Assembly: GCA_013820875.1 (NCBI GenBank)
Contig: JACDHS010000017.1
Location: 1 to 50,220 of the forward strand
Reading direction: 5' to 3'
DNA length: 50,220 bases
Source: Verrucomicrobiota bacterium
Lineage (GTDB): Bacteria > Verrucomicrobiota > Verrucomicrobiia > Limisphaerales > JACDHS01
Shown: one piece after another, positions 16,059 through 25,913 of the stretch
How positions within the stretch are numbered: the stretch's first letter is position 1
Layout of the letters: each line of letters begins with the position of its first letter
Notes under the pieces: model-generated
What the model saw: only the letters and a program-made list of their open reading frames with translations
The model's database searches: none
Told to the model about the DNA's origin: nothing
Made by a program: the position numbers and the translations under genes

Positions 16059-17372
16059 TTACCAACGCCCGCGCTGCTGTCCACTCGATTGACCGCTCCT
16101 GCCCCGGTTCCCGCCACTGCGGTTGCCGGAGGAACTGGATCGTTGCGGTTGAACCTGGGGTTGTCGCCTTTGACTGTTTGGATTTCGTTGCTGCTGAGAA
16201 CGAGGTGTTCTCTCTGGCTGATAATCTGCCGGCACCCCTGCGGCATAGTTGAATCCTTCCGCCTTTCTTCGGACGATGCCGCGTCCAATAAACCGTTCGA
16301 GGGAACGCAATTCGCCATGATCATCTGGTGTCACGAAGCTGATCGCATCACCCACTGCATTGGCGCGCCCGGTGCGACCGATACGATGGACGTAATCTTC
16401 CGCATGCATCGGGAAATCGTAGTTCACCACGTGTGAAATACCGTCCACGTCAATGCCGCGCGCCGCGATATCCGTCGCCACCAACACACGCACTGCGCCG
16501 GATTTGAAATCTTTCAACGCCTTCAACCGCTGGTTCTGCGAACGGTTGGAATGCAGCGTCGCTGTCCGGATGCCTTTTTGCTCCAGGGCCTTCGCAATGC
16601 GATCAGCACTATGCTTCATCCGCGAGAAAACCAGCACCATATCCATTGAAGGATCGCGCAGAAGATGGTGCAGCAACGCTGGCTTCAAATGCTTCGGCAC
16701 TTCATAAACCAACTGCGTGACCGTTTCCGCAGGATTGGCGCGGCGTCCGATTTGCACCGTCTTCGGCGACTTTTGAAATTCATGGGTGAGCGCTTCAATC
16801 TCCTTGGACAACGTCGCGGAAAACAGAAGCGTTTGCCGTTGTTTCGTGAGTGGTTGCACGATGCGGCGGATCGAAGGGAGGAACCCCATATCAAGCATCC
16901 GGTCGGCTTCATCCAGCACAAGGAATTTCAACTGCGAAAAGTCCGTGCACCGCTGGCCCATCAAATCCAGCAATCGGCCCGGACATGCAACGATTACATC
17001 CGCTCCCGCCCGCAATGCGCGGATTTGCGGTTGTTCGCCCACGCCGCCGAAAACTGTGGCGACCGTCAACGGCAGATGCTTGGCGTAAGCCTTTATGTTT
17101 TCTTCAATTTGCACGACGAGTTCGCGCGTCGGTGCGAGCACGAGTACACGTGTAGCGCGACGCTGGCCGGGAGGCTGTTCGGCGAGCTTCGTGAGAATAG
17201 GCAGCGTGAAGGCCGCGGTCTTGCCGGTGCCGGTCTGAGCGATACCAATAAGGTCGTGCCCGGCAATAATGGGTGGAATGGCGGCAGTCTGGATCGGAGT
17301 CGGTTCAGTATAACCGGCTTCCTTTACCGCCTGCAAAATCTTGGCATCTAGGCCAAGTGGTTGAAATGACAT
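16059..17372 (-). CDS. DEAD-box RNA helicase (RhlE-like)
   Basis: 437 residues with the full motif set. The Q motif is PTPIQTAAIPPI, motif I AQTGTGKT has Lys51, and Ia is PTREL. Motif II LDEAD is at 153-157, III is FSATLS, V is TDIAARGIDV and VI is HRIGRTGR. The two RecA domains end near residue 375, followed by a basic Arg/Gln/Ser/Gly-rich tail (RSQQQRNPNSQRRQ and SGNRSGGNRGRSG) that probably binds RNA. This layout matches RhlE-type helicases in ribosome assembly, RNA decay or cold adaptation. It is a cytoplasmic, single-gene unit. Confidence 0.95.
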   Translation of the reverse strand: MSFQPLGLDAKILQAVKEAGYTEPTPIQTAAIPPIIAGHDLIGIAQTGTGKTAAFTLPILTKLAEQPPGQRRATRVLVLAPTRELVVQIEENIKAYAKHLPLTVATVFGGVGEQPQIRALRAGADVIVACPGRLLDLMGQRCTDFSQLKFLVLDEADRMLDMGFLPSIRRIVQPLTKQRQTLLFSATLSKEIEALTHEFQKSPKTVQIGRRANPAETVTQLVYEVPKHLKPALLHHLLRDPSMDMVLVFSRMKHSADRIAKALEQKGIRTATLHSNRSQNQRLKALKDFKSGAVRVLVATDIAARGIDVDGISHVVNYDFPMHAEDYVHRIGRTGRANAVGDAISFVTPDDHGELRSLERFIGRGIVRRKAEGFNYAAGVPADYQPERTPRSQQQRNPNSQRRQPQVQPQRSSSSGNRSGGNRGRSGQSSGQQRGRW

Positions 17373-17629
17373 GAGCGGCGAAGATAGCAGTAATTATTGC
17401 AATCGCACGTAATACTTGGTGAATCTTCACTTTCCAGCCCGAGGTAATGTTCGATATGAATCTGCATTTTCTCGGCACGACTGCGCTCGCCCATCTGGCA
17501 TGGTCCAACTCTGTTGCCTATCGTCTATCCACTATCGGCTATTTCCTCGGCAGCGTTCACCCGGATGGAACGATTCACCCAAATGCACGGTTGAGTTCCA
17601 ACGAGGAGTAGGACTACCTTCCCTTCTTT

Positions 17630-17956
17630 ATGAGCAAACCTGCCTGTCCGATGTGCGAAATGACCGAACTATTGGAACACGCTGACCGTTGGGAATGCGT
17701 TACCTGTGGTCATGAATGGGAACGTGAACCTGAACCGGAGAAAGCGCGCGTCGTCAAGGATGCCAACGGCAATGTTCTCGCCGACGGCGATTGCGTCATG
17801 TTGATCAAAGATTTGCCGTTAAAGGGTTCGTCACAGGGCCTGAAGGTGGGCACGAAGTCAAAACCCATCAAACTGGTGGATGGCGATCACGAGATCTCGT
17901 GCAGGATGGATGGCATCGCAGTCGGCCTGAAAGCCTGCTTTGTTAAGAAGGCGTGA
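17630..17956 (+). CDS. yjdM: PhnA/YjdM zinc-ribbon protein
   Basis: 108 residues. The N-terminal zinc ribbon has CPMC and CVTCGHEW pairs about 18 residues apart. The C-terminal PhnA domain includes DANGNVLADGDCVMLIKDL, LKGSSQGLKVGTKSKPI and ISCRMDGIAVGLKACFVKK. Length and order match E. coli YjdM/PhnA. Despite the name, the family is not a demonstrated phosphonate hydrolase, and its biochemical role is unclear. It stands alone between unrelated genes. The 256-bp stretch upstream (17373-17629) shows no further gene. Confidence 0.93.
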   Translation: MSKPACPMCEMTELLEHADRWECVTCGHEWEREPEPEKARVVKDANGNVLADGDCVMLIKDLPLKGSSQGLKVGTKSKPIKLVDGDHEISCRMDGIAVGLKACFVKKA

Positions 17957-18020
17957 AGAGACCCCCATTGGATTTATGCGGCCGTGCAAGTGTTGCAGCA
18001 TGGCGAGATAAGCAACGCAT

Positions 18021-20390
18021 CTACCGACCCGTCACAGATTCAATCTCGAGTGGAACGGTGACCGTTGGCATCGTAATCCCGTTGAGAGTTGAATTGGTAT
18101 TCGAATAATAGAACCGCTGCTGATAGGTTAAGCGGTATTTCCCCGGCGCCTTGATTTTGAAATAGTCCTGCAGCTTGAATCTCTCACACGAGACAATATC
18201 TTTTTTCGGGACATAGACATATCGCCAACGTCGCCGGGGACTGCTTCCGACGCCTACAGTCGCTGCGATTTTATCCACCCATCCGCGTTCTTGGGGATTT
18301 TGTCCATCCCACGATAATGGCTGGCCAGAGCGTTTACCCAGGTCCGTCTTTGGGACTGCTTTTCCTGCGGAGTCGTAGAGCGCGATCGCGAACTCCTCGC
18401 CCGGATGGGGCATCAACAACCTTCCATGTGGATAATCATGGTTACTACTGTTTCGGAGAAAAATCGTAATCTCGATGCCGACACCTGAGTGCCTGCTGTT
18501 GGTTTCGTGCGCCACACCAACAGACAATGAATTTGTTTCCGCACCCCAAACCAATTTGCCCTGCCTTCGAAGCTCATTCAGGAAAAAAGCAATTTGGGAA
18601 TCCTGATCGCGGATTTGAACGGTGGTTTCAACGGGAGGAAATTCATATGGAACCAAGCGCCCATCTTCTTCAATTTTCAATAGCCGAGGCGCCATCCTGA
18701 GTCGATATTCACCAGTTGGTGGTAATCGCAAATATTGATCAAGGTTTACGGTTGCGATGCTGAGCGTGGAGTTCGTGAAAAAGTCAACAACGCCGTCAAT
18801 CTGTTCCAAGTCATTCTTCCCGAGCCGATGGATATTCAAACCGATCGGCAAAGGCTGGCCACTTTTCTTTAGCGGCGACGCGTTGGTAATCTCCCTGTTT
18901 TCCTTGTCATAAAGATGCAACGCAAATCTTGCTTCTTCACGCGGGAGCACCCACTTTCTGCGAATATCGCCGCCGGAGAGATTCGTCAGCCCCAAATAAA
19001 CAGTGTAATGGTTGTATTGATTCGTGCTCGCCGGCGGGATGGAAATACCTGCGGCTAATGTCTCCTTCGCCGGACCAAAAACTGTGGGGAGCCAGGAGTT
19101 CGTCCATGAGGAATTGTCGTCGTCACAATCCGTTGTGATGTTGAAATTCGCTGTCCCGCCATTGGGCGATTTGACTGGAACATTTTTAGCAAACCAATGG
19201 CCGTCCGGCTTCACCTCTGCTTTTACGCCGTTCACGAAAACGCCGCAGTTCGTGTTCGAAGAGAACCCCGTTACATCGATTTTTGATTGCCATAACTTCT
19301 TAGGATCAGCAACCGGGTCCATATACAACTCAGCGTCAGTCTTGCGGACAACCAGATTACTGACGCTGGAATTTCCGGCGGCATCTCTGGCGACAACAGT
19401 GACGTGGTGCTTGCCCGTGACACCTAAAGGAATATGTTCAACCCAGAGATAACCATTTCGCTCGCAAGCACCATTAAGCCTTGCGGTCTTGCCTCGATCA
19501 TCGGTGATCAATGCTGTTATTTTTGCGGTTGGATCATCACTCGGTCCGCGCAAAGTAAACTTTGAACCGCTCACAGTCATTCCATCCGTTGGCCAGTCCA
19601 ATTTGAAGTTTGGCGGATTGGTGTCGCCCATCGTAGTGAAGACAATAACAAAATTAGTGGTCGCTGCATTCCCCGTTGTATCTTGGCACTCAATGACAAA
19701 CGTGTTTGTGCCCGGGCTCAAATCGACGTCATAGCAGGTAAAATAATTCGTTGTGCTCAGCCATAAACTTCTATCGAAATATACATCGTTCACCAATCCT
19801 TCACCCTGGGCTGTTTTGACTCCGTTTTCGTTGAACAGTCTATACCGGATATTTATCGCATCGTGGTTGACGAATCCCCGGAACTGAACCATCGGCTGGG
19901 ACGTGATGTGTTCCTTGGGATTGGTAATGACAATAAATGGCTTACCGGTTCGAACCACCACACTGCTCCCGTGCCAATTCAGGCAATTCGTCTCTGCTTG
20001 ATATTTGAAGCCAAACATGAGCTCGCGCCTGCCGTCGCCCGGTCCCAAATCGACCACCATGTTCGTGGCAAACGGCAACCATTTGGCGCCGCTAAAGTCA
20101 TTCAGAGGAAGTTGTTTATACACCGGTTTGAAATGGGAATTTGTTTCCCGCTCCATCTGCCACTTCCTTATAGCTTCCCTGCGAGCCTTGATATGAGCAT
20201 CGATATCTAGGTCAGGCCTATTCGCCTGCACGACCGCCGCCATCCATTGAGGAACATCTCCGACCGGTACCAATGTTACGGTGACACTGTTACTGCTTAC
20301 TGTATCAGGGAAGTCCGTCTCCACGCGGCGTGCGTGCGAAACGGCCGTAGCGAAGAAAACGACCAAGATTGCCGCAATTAATTTTTTCAT
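18021..20390 (-). CDS. Large secreted protein with Ig-like repeats
   Basis: 789 residues from ATG 20390, which opens a signal peptide (MKKLIAAILVVFFATAVSHA). Residues 25-160 are a region I do not recognise. About 160-370 contains at least two bacterial Ig-like/glucodextranase-B-like modules, with TNTFVIECQDTTGNAATTNF and HHVTVVARDAAGNSSVSN. The C-terminal half has further beta-rich repeats such as YRLRMAPRLLKIEEDG and a closing YRLTYQQRFYYSNTN. There are no catalytic motifs, membrane anchor or PEP-CTERM tail. It is probably a periplasmic or surface binding protein. ATG 20417 upstream is less likely because it would add nine basic residues before the leader. Confidence 0.75.
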   Translation of the reverse strand: MKKLIAAILVVFFATAVSHARRVETDFPDTVSSNSVTVTLVPVGDVPQWMAAVVQANRPDLDIDAHIKARREAIRKWQMERETNSHFKPVYKQLPLNDFSGAKWLPFATNMVVDLGPGDGRRELMFGFKYQAETNCLNWHGSSVVVRTGKPFIVITNPKEHITSQPMVQFRGFVNHDAINIRYRLFNENGVKTAQGEGLVNDVYFDRSLWLSTTNYFTCYDVDLSPGTNTFVIECQDTTGNAATTNFVIVFTTMGDTNPPNFKLDWPTDGMTVSGSKFTLRGPSDDPTAKITALITDDRGKTARLNGACERNGYLWVEHIPLGVTGKHHVTVVARDAAGNSSVSNLVVRKTDAELYMDPVADPKKLWQSKIDVTGFSSNTNCGVFVNGVKAEVKPDGHWFAKNVPVKSPNGGTANFNITTDCDDDNSSWTNSWLPTVFGPAKETLAAGISIPPASTNQYNHYTVYLGLTNLSGGDIRRKWVLPREEARFALHLYDKENREITNASPLKKSGQPLPIGLNIHRLGKNDLEQIDGVVDFFTNSTLSIATVNLDQYLRLPPTGEYRLRMAPRLLKIEEDGRLVPYEFPPVETTVQIRDQDSQIAFFLNELRRQGKLVWGAETNSLSVGVAHETNSRHSGVGIEITIFLRNSSNHDYPHGRLLMPHPGEEFAIALYDSAGKAVPKTDLGKRSGQPLSWDGQNPQERGWVDKIAATVGVGSSPRRRWRYVYVPKKDIVSCERFKLQDYFKIKAPGKYRLTYQQRFYYSNTNSTLNGITMPTVTVPLEIESVTGR

Positions 20391-20413
20391 AGTCCGCTTG
20401 CGATTCTTTGCCG

Positions 20414-20638
20414 TCATTTTGTGATTGAGTTACAAATGTCCTGCCACGTGACTTCCAGAAAATTCGTGGGATGAAAGGAGTAAATAATGCTCACAAATCC
20501 GTAGCCCTGATTACCGGCAATCTCCAACCCATCAGAGACCAGCGGCCTGAGAACGTCTTCCGGAAACGCAAACGACACAGCCAACACTTTCGTGAAGTGG
20601 GCGAGCACGGGAAAATGATGCCGTTTGAGCAAGTTCAA
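20414..20638 (-). pseudogene. Truncated DUF2071 protein gene
   Basis: 74 codons opening MNLLKRHHFPVLAHFTKVLA, then FPEDVLRPLVSDGLEIAGNQGYGFVSI. This matches the N-terminal 55-60 residues of DUF2071 proteins, whose full length is over 200 residues. After NFLEV the similarity stops and the frame ends at 20414, where the secreted Ig-like gene's leader region begins. The remaining two thirds of the family are absent, so this looks like a gene cut by a deletion or rearrangement. Whether it is still translated is unknown. Confidence 0.55.
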
Positions 20639-20826
20639 TGCGGTAAACTATTTATTGGAGAAGGCTCCGAAGGAAGAATTAGCATTTCATCCGGAGTAGA
20701 CGAGGATTTTCCAATCTTGAATCGAGAATAGAGCCAACGCTTCGCTGAACGCACACGAATTCCCGATACAAAAAATGTCCTTATCCGGTCACTCTGTTCG
20801 TTGGAATAATGAAAACGAAATAAAGT

Positions 20827-21288
20827 ATGACTACAAACAATACAAACACCGTGCGGCTTCATCGAGTGCTCCGCGCGACACCGGAGCGAGTTTATCGCGC
20901 GTTCCTGGATGCAGACGCCATGGCGAAGTGGCTTCCACCCAACGGCTTCACAGGCAAGGTTTACCAGATGGACGCCAAGGTCGGCGGCAGCTACAAGATG
21001 TCGTTCACCAACTTTACCACCGGCAAGAGCCACTCCTTTGGCGGAACTTATGTTGAACTCAAGCCGAACGAATGCATTCGTTACACGGACAAGTTCGACG
21101 ATCCGAACCTGCCGGGCGAAATGCAGACGACGATCACGCTGAAGCAGGTATCCTGCGGCGTGGAATTGAACGTCACGCAAGAGGGCATCCCGGCGATGAT
21201 TCCCGCCGAGGCATGCTATCTCGGCTGGCAGGAATCGCTGATCCTGTTGGCAAAACTGGTTGAGGCCGAAATCCCTGATGAGCCGTGA
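20827..21288 (+). CDS. SRPBCC/AHSA1-type lipid- or ligand-binding protein
   Basis: 153 residues, a single START/SRPBCC helix-grip domain of the activator-of-Hsp90-ATPase-like (AHSA1) subgroup. Diagnostic stretches are LRATPERVYRAFLDADAMAK, MDAKVGGSYKMSF and the final GWQESLILLAKLVEA. Such proteins bind small hydrophobic ligands. Many are paired with ArsR regulators, but none is present here. No signal peptide. The gene is followed 20 bp later by a palindromic repeat that may end the transcript. Confidence 0.9.
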   Translation: MTTNNTNTVRLHRVLRATPERVYRAFLDADAMAKWLPPNGFTGKVYQMDAKVGGSYKMSFTNFTTGKSHSFGGTYVELKPNECIRYTDKFDDPNLPGEMQTTITLKQVSCGVELNVTQEGIPAMIPAEACYLGWQESLILLAKLVEAEIPDEP

Positions 21289-21309
21289 CGCGGAACGGTG
21301 ACCATCATG

Positions 21310-21428
21310 GGTAGCGTAGCCGTCTCGGCTGCGAGTTCGGGCACCGTCCCGGTGCCAGTTCATTCACGGAAAGAGGTGAATACTGGGCGAGACGCCCAGT
21401 GAACTCGCAACCGGGACGGTCGCGCTAC
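21310..21428. repeat. REP-like inverted repeat (GTAGCG family)
   Basis: The outer arms of about 28 bp (21311-21338 and 21401-21428) pair with about five mismatches; both arms contain GTAGCG and GCGAGTTC (or complement). Inside are two further hairpins: GGCACCG-TCC-CGGTGCC and CTGGGCG-AGA-CGCCCAG. The element sits between the SRPBCC and sulfatase genes, both on the plus strand. Confidence 0.8.
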
Positions 21429-21558
21429 ACAGCTTTATGACAAGTCTTCCCTTTGTGCGCGGCGTTCGTCACGCCGATCCCCCCATCGGAGCGAAGCCTG
21501 ATAGCGCCGGAAAAATTGATGATGCATCCAGGAATATCTTCGTTGTAGAATCCGAAGG

Positions 21559-23376
21559 ATGGTTTCTCCGAACAGAAAGATGTTTCTATTCAGGCCCTCA
21601 AACGGATTCCTTCTCCTGCCTGCGCTCGTCGCACTGTTAATTATTTTCGCATTGGACCAAACCGCCTCCGCAGCCGCACGTAAACCCAACGTTGTTGTCA
21701 TTCTCACCGATGACCAGGGTTTTGCTGAACTTGGAGTAACGGGCAATCCGGTCATCCGCACACCGCATATTGATCGTCTCGCTGCCGGTAGCGCTTCGCT
21801 CGCCAACTTTCATGTCATGCCAGTGTGCTCACCCACGCGCGCTGGTTTTTTGACCGGTCGCTATTCATATCGCACCGGTGTTACCGATACGTGGATGGGG
21901 CGTTCATTGATTGATCCTGACGAAACCACACTGGCTGAAATGTTGCGGAAGGGCGGTTATCGCACTGGGATTTTCGGCAAATGGCATTTGGGCGACAACT
22001 ACCCGCGACGCGCGATGGACCAGGGCTTCGAGGAATCGTTGGTTCTGAATGGCGGAGGTTTGGCCCAACCGGGCGACCCACCTGATCCCGTGGATGAACG
22101 GGGAGCTTATTTCAACGCCACGTTGTCGCACAATGGCAACTGGGTGAAAACCAAAGGTTACGTCAGTGATGTCATTACCGATGCGGCCATCGAATTTATC
22201 GAGAAGCATCGGAAGAAACCGTTCTTCGTTTATCTGCCTTTCAATTGCCCGCACTCGCCATTCCAGGTTCCGGACGAATATCGCCAGCATTACCCGCCGC
22301 AGGTTTTCAACCCAACCAATTTCCCGGCACAAGGTCACCCGATGCCCGCAGAGAATAAGCCGGACGTCCTCGCACGTGTTTATGGCATGGTGGAAAACAT
22401 CGATGACAACGTCGGCCGCCTGCTCGCAAAACTCAACGCACTCAAACTCGCGGACGACACGATCGTCGTGTTCTTCTCAGACAACGGCGCAACGAGACAC
22501 AATGGCTTCAATGGCGGTTTGCGCGCATGGAAAGGAACGCCCTACCAAGGTGGGATTCATCAATTCTGTTTCATCCGATGGCCGGCGCAACTGAAGGCCG
22601 GCCTCGAGGTGGATCGAATCTCATCCCACATTGATCTCACCCCCACATTGCTCGACTTCTGCAACATACCGAAACCACGTCGGGTGAAGTTTGACGGTCG
22701 CAGTCTCGCGCCATTGTTACGAGGCAAGGCAGTCAACTGGCCCGACCGGATGCTGGTTACCCAATGGCATCGAGGTGACGTTCCCGATCGCTACCGGCAC
22801 TTCGCCGTACGTTCCCAGGATTGGAAACTAGTCCAACCGCTCGGTCGCGAAGAACCGTGGGATGGCAAAACCGAATTTCAACTTTACGATATGGTCCGTG
22901 ACTCGTTTGAGATGCACGACGTCGCAGCGCAGCATCCAGAGCGTGTCGTCGAACTCAAGGCCACATATGACCGATGGTTCGACGATGTGACCGGGGGACG
23001 CGATTTCAACAAACCCCAACGTATCCACGTGGGCGCGAAGCAAGAGAACCCAGTGCTATTGACCCGTCAGGATTGGCGCGGCCCCAATGCAAGTTGGACG
23101 CCCGAAGGCATCGGCTACTGGGATCTGAACATCGTCACTCGCGCCAGGTATGACATCCAAGTGCGATTCGATTCGGCAAAAGCCGACCGCACATTAACCC
23201 TCAAGTGCGCCGGGATCTCAGCGCAACAAACGATCAAGGCCGGAACGGAGGAATATCTGTTTAAGAACGTTCGGCTACCCGCCGGTCCGGCTCGACTTGA
23301 AGCAACGGTCGCCGTCCACAAGGACCAGGAAGGCACGACCGAGCGCGGCGTAAAATTTGTCGAGATCAGCCGGTGA
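21559..23376 (+). CDS. Secreted sulfatase (formylglycine-dependent)
   Basis: 605 residues. The signal peptide is within residues 8-40 (FLLLPALVALLIIFALDQTA), followed by KPNVVVILTDDQG with metal-binding Asp51 and Asp52. The sulfatase signature CSPTRAGFLTGRYSYRTG starts at Cys90, the residue converted to formylglycine. GIFGKWHLGD, NCPHSPF, VFFSDNGATRHNG and the lysine in WKGTPYQGG complete the active site. Residues 500-605 form an extra beta-rich domain (YWDLNIVTRARYDIQVRF) often seen in Verrucomicrobia and Planctomycetes sulfatases. It removes sulfate from polysaccharides in the periplasm. No maturation enzyme (anSME) lies nearby. ATG 21580 is an alternative start. Confidence 0.92.
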   Translation: MVSPNRKMFLFRPSNGFLLLPALVALLIIFALDQTASAAARKPNVVVILTDDQGFAELGVTGNPVIRTPHIDRLAAGSASLANFHVMPVCSPTRAGFLTGRYSYRTGVTDTWMGRSLIDPDETTLAEMLRKGGYRTGIFGKWHLGDNYPRRAMDQGFEESLVLNGGGLAQPGDPPDPVDERGAYFNATLSHNGNWVKTKGYVSDVITDAAIEFIEKHRKKPFFVYLPFNCPHSPFQVPDEYRQHYPPQVFNPTNFPAQGHPMPAENKPDVLARVYGMVENIDDNVGRLLAKLNALKLADDTIVVFFSDNGATRHNGFNGGLRAWKGTPYQGGIHQFCFIRWPAQLKAGLEVDRISSHIDLTPTLLDFCNIPKPRRVKFDGRSLAPLLRGKAVNWPDRMLVTQWHRGDVPDRYRHFAVRSQDWKLVQPLGREEPWDGKTEFQLYDMVRDSFEMHDVAAQHPERVVELKATYDRWFDDVTGGRDFNKPQRIHVGAKQENPVLLTRQDWRGPNASWTPEGIGYWDLNIVTRARYDIQVRFDSAKADRTLTLKCAGISAQQTIKAGTEEYLFKNVRLPAGPARLEATVAVHKDQEGTTERGVKFVEISR

Positions 23377-23466
23377 CATGACAGCAAATTTTGGGTAGGG
23401 CAGCGCTCTGCTCTGGTGAGAACGCGGCAAAGACTCGTTCCACGTTTGCCGATGGGGCAGAAGCAT

Positions 23467-24033
23467 TCAGATTTTGAGCGAGCCACGGAAAGCCCGTGCG
23501 CTATAGTACGATTGAGCCCCATTGTGCCCGACAAAGACGCGGCCATAGCGGCGCTCACCATAGAGTGCGCCCCCGAGTTTTCTGATATCAGCCGGGGCGC
23601 GTACCCAACTCGATGTCTTCCTGTCGAACTCTCCCAATTTCTGGAGCTCCAGATATTGTAATTCCGTCAAAAGCTCAATGCCCATGTCCGTGGCCATGTC
23701 CATCGCAGTATCTTTCGGTCTATGCTCTTTCCGTGATTCCCACCCTTCCCGGTCGTAACAAACGCTCACGCGGCCTTTAGGACTTTCCGCCGAACAATCA
23801 TAAAAAACGTATTCGCCCGTTTTTTTATCCAGACCCACGACATCCGGTTCGCCGCCACTGCTTTCCATCTCATTGAGCGACCACAGTTTCTCACTGTTGG
23901 CTTCCAACCTTGCCTGGACTTTAGCCCAATCCAGACCTGGATGGCGGTTCATGTTTTTCTCAAAACGGGTTTTTAATGTTGTGAGAAGTTCTTCGCGTTG
24001 TTTTGAAGACAACTCTTTTTTCATGGTCTTCAT
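23467..24033 (-). CDS. DUF4256 family protein
   Basis: 188 residues with family-typical stretches: KQREELLTTLKTRFEKN, GGEPDVVGLDKKTGEYVFYD, SPKGRVSVCYDREG, GIELLTELQYLELQKLG and RVFVGHNGAQSYYSARAFRG. It is cytoplasmic, with no recognised catalytic motif and no known function. It starts 36 bp after the stop of the broken DUF4091 gene on the same strand, so it may once have been co-transcribed. ATG 24024 is an equally possible start. Confidence 0.85.
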   Translation of the reverse strand: MKTMKKELSSKQREELLTTLKTRFEKNMNRHPGLDWAKVQARLEANSEKLWSLNEMESSGGEPDVVGLDKKTGEYVFYDCSAESPKGRVSVCYDREGWESRKEHRPKDTAMDMATDMGIELLTELQYLELQKLGEFDRKTSSWVRAPADIRKLGGALYGERRYGRVFVGHNGAQSYYSARAFRGSLKI

Positions 24034-24069
24034 ATTGCGCCTGGTTTGTGCCAGTTTAGCCGAACGAAT

Positions 24070-25834
24070 TTATGAAAGGATTTTTGCGCGGGCGTCCACG
24101 AGCCATTTTTCGCTCTTGGGAAAACTTTGATAATCCAAAAGCGATTCGAGCATTGGGGCGTTCGGTTTGATTCCGGCGCTCTGCAGCAACGCGTAATCCT
24201 GCAAACTTTCGGCGAACACTTCCCAGCGAATCGAATCAATTGGCCCGTCAGTTCCAGGATAAACAACAAACGGATCCCCGTAAGGCAAACCGGGCCACGC
24301 GCCGACGGAAGCATCCATAAACGGATCGGAAATTTGCGCGGTGCAAAAGACAAACCAGTAATTGTAACCCCAGTGCAAAAATCCTTTTGCGCCCAATTTG
24401 TAAAAAAGCCAGCCGGCCATGCGGATCTTTGGCAGCGGCGTATCCAGCAATCGTTGCAAATAACTATGGCGCGGGCCGCAACAAAAATAAACCCACGCCG
24501 GGCAATTCGCTTTGGCGAATTCCGGCGGTGACGATGCTCGGGATCGGCATGTCGGAAAGTCTTTCGGTAGCGAAACGCGGTTCGCTCATCGCGTCCATTA
24601 CTTGCATCCACGGCGCGAGTTCCTTGAGCAACGCGCGGGCTTTGCGGTAATCGGCCATTTGCACGTCGCCGTCCGGTTCATCCGCGCAATGAAAAAAAGA
24701 TTTCTCGAGGATCTTTTCCTCTTCCATGAATTGTTTGAACTGCGGAATGAACTGTTTGAGAAAACTCTTATACGTGTCCCCCGTCGCGCTGATTTCTGGC
24801 GCCCAAAGCATCGCGCCGATACTTTTAGCGTCGCGTTCGAAGATCCGTTGTGGATATCTACCGCTGGTCGGGGCTGGTGTGAAGAAGTGAGGAAACTCGA
24901 TGTGATTCGCTCCGTGCCTGAGTGCGATTCTTACCCAACGGCGAACATCCGTGAAATCGAATTCATATTGGTCCGGGGCGGTGCGCTTGACGCGAAGCAA
25001 CTGCGCGGGACGCACCAGAATCTCATGCCGGTTATTAAACATCGGCGTGTAAATCACGTCGTGGCCGTGTGTCACGAGGTTCGCGATGTAACCGTCGGCC
25101 AGTTGCCAGAAGCGTTCGCTGCACGGCTCGGTTTTGTAATGTTCCCAGATGGAATCGGCGGAAATCCAGTTCGTTACCGGAAAATTCTCGCGCGGTTTCA
25201 ACACGAGCGGACGCACTTCCAGCGGAACGGTCATCTCCACCGACCACGGTTTAGGGCGAACGAAATCGACGTAGCTAAACTCGTTTTCCAGCGTCATGCG
25301 AACGGTGATTTCGCGTCGGCCGATTTTCGCTTCGGCGGGAACGAATAGAGAAATCCAGAACACGCCGTTCGCGTGTGGCCCGACGTGCGCCGTGCTTTCA
25401 GGAAACAATGGATCCGGGCAAAGTCCTGGAATAAAACCGATGCCTTCCACTTCTTCGGTAGGCACATAGGTATTGATGTTGCGCATCGGAACGAAACCGA
25501 CGCGCCGGATGACAGGCTTCAAATCGTCCGCGCCGACGACTTCGCATTTTACAATCGCCGAATTAATTTTCTCGTTACGAAAACAGGCTTGGAACGAAAG
25601 CTTCGCGGCGCGTGCGGTCAGCAAGGGCGCGAGTTGCGAACTGCCGGCAGGAGACGTCGGATAGACCCGTTTGAGCGACGTCTCGAGCCAGAACTTCATT
25701 TCATTCTGCTCAATTGCTTTGCTCGCAGGATTTTCTCTGGAAGCGACGGGCGTTTCTCCTTGGGTGGCTCCAATGGATAAAGCACTCAACGCTCCAGCGC
25801 CAGTGATGGTTTTGATTGCTTCTCGTCGGTTCAT
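24070..25834 (-). pseudogene. Tat-exported DUF4091 (glycoside-hydrolase-like) gene with one frameshift
   Basis: The first frame starts MNRREAIKTITGAGALSALS, a twin-arginine leader. It continues through a beta-rich N-domain and a TIM-barrel-like region (YTPMFNNRHEILV, HIEFPHFFTPAP, SFFHCADEPDGD), then stops at 24464 after TAGIRQSELPG. Dropping one base in the GCCGGG run (24497-24502) restores AWVYFCCGPRHSYLQRLLDT and the DUF4091 tail, including KGFLHWGYNYW and PIDSIRWEVFAESLQDYALL, ending at 24070-24072. The repaired product is about 588 residues, a normal length for the family. DUF4091 proteins are probable secreted glycosidases. This could be a recent inactivation or a sequence error in a G/C run. 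Confidence 0.8.
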
Positions 25835-25913
25835 TTTGGTCAGTCTATTGTTTCAGAGTGATTCACCTAATGCATTTGCGAAATGGCGGACGGGAGTGCC
25901 ATCCCGGGCAGTG

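Noticed and set aside
20635-21363. Minus-strand frame of 242 codons across the SRPBCC gene
   Set aside because: The plus-strand AHSA1-type domain is clear; the minus frame reads through a palindromic repeat and lacks protein features.
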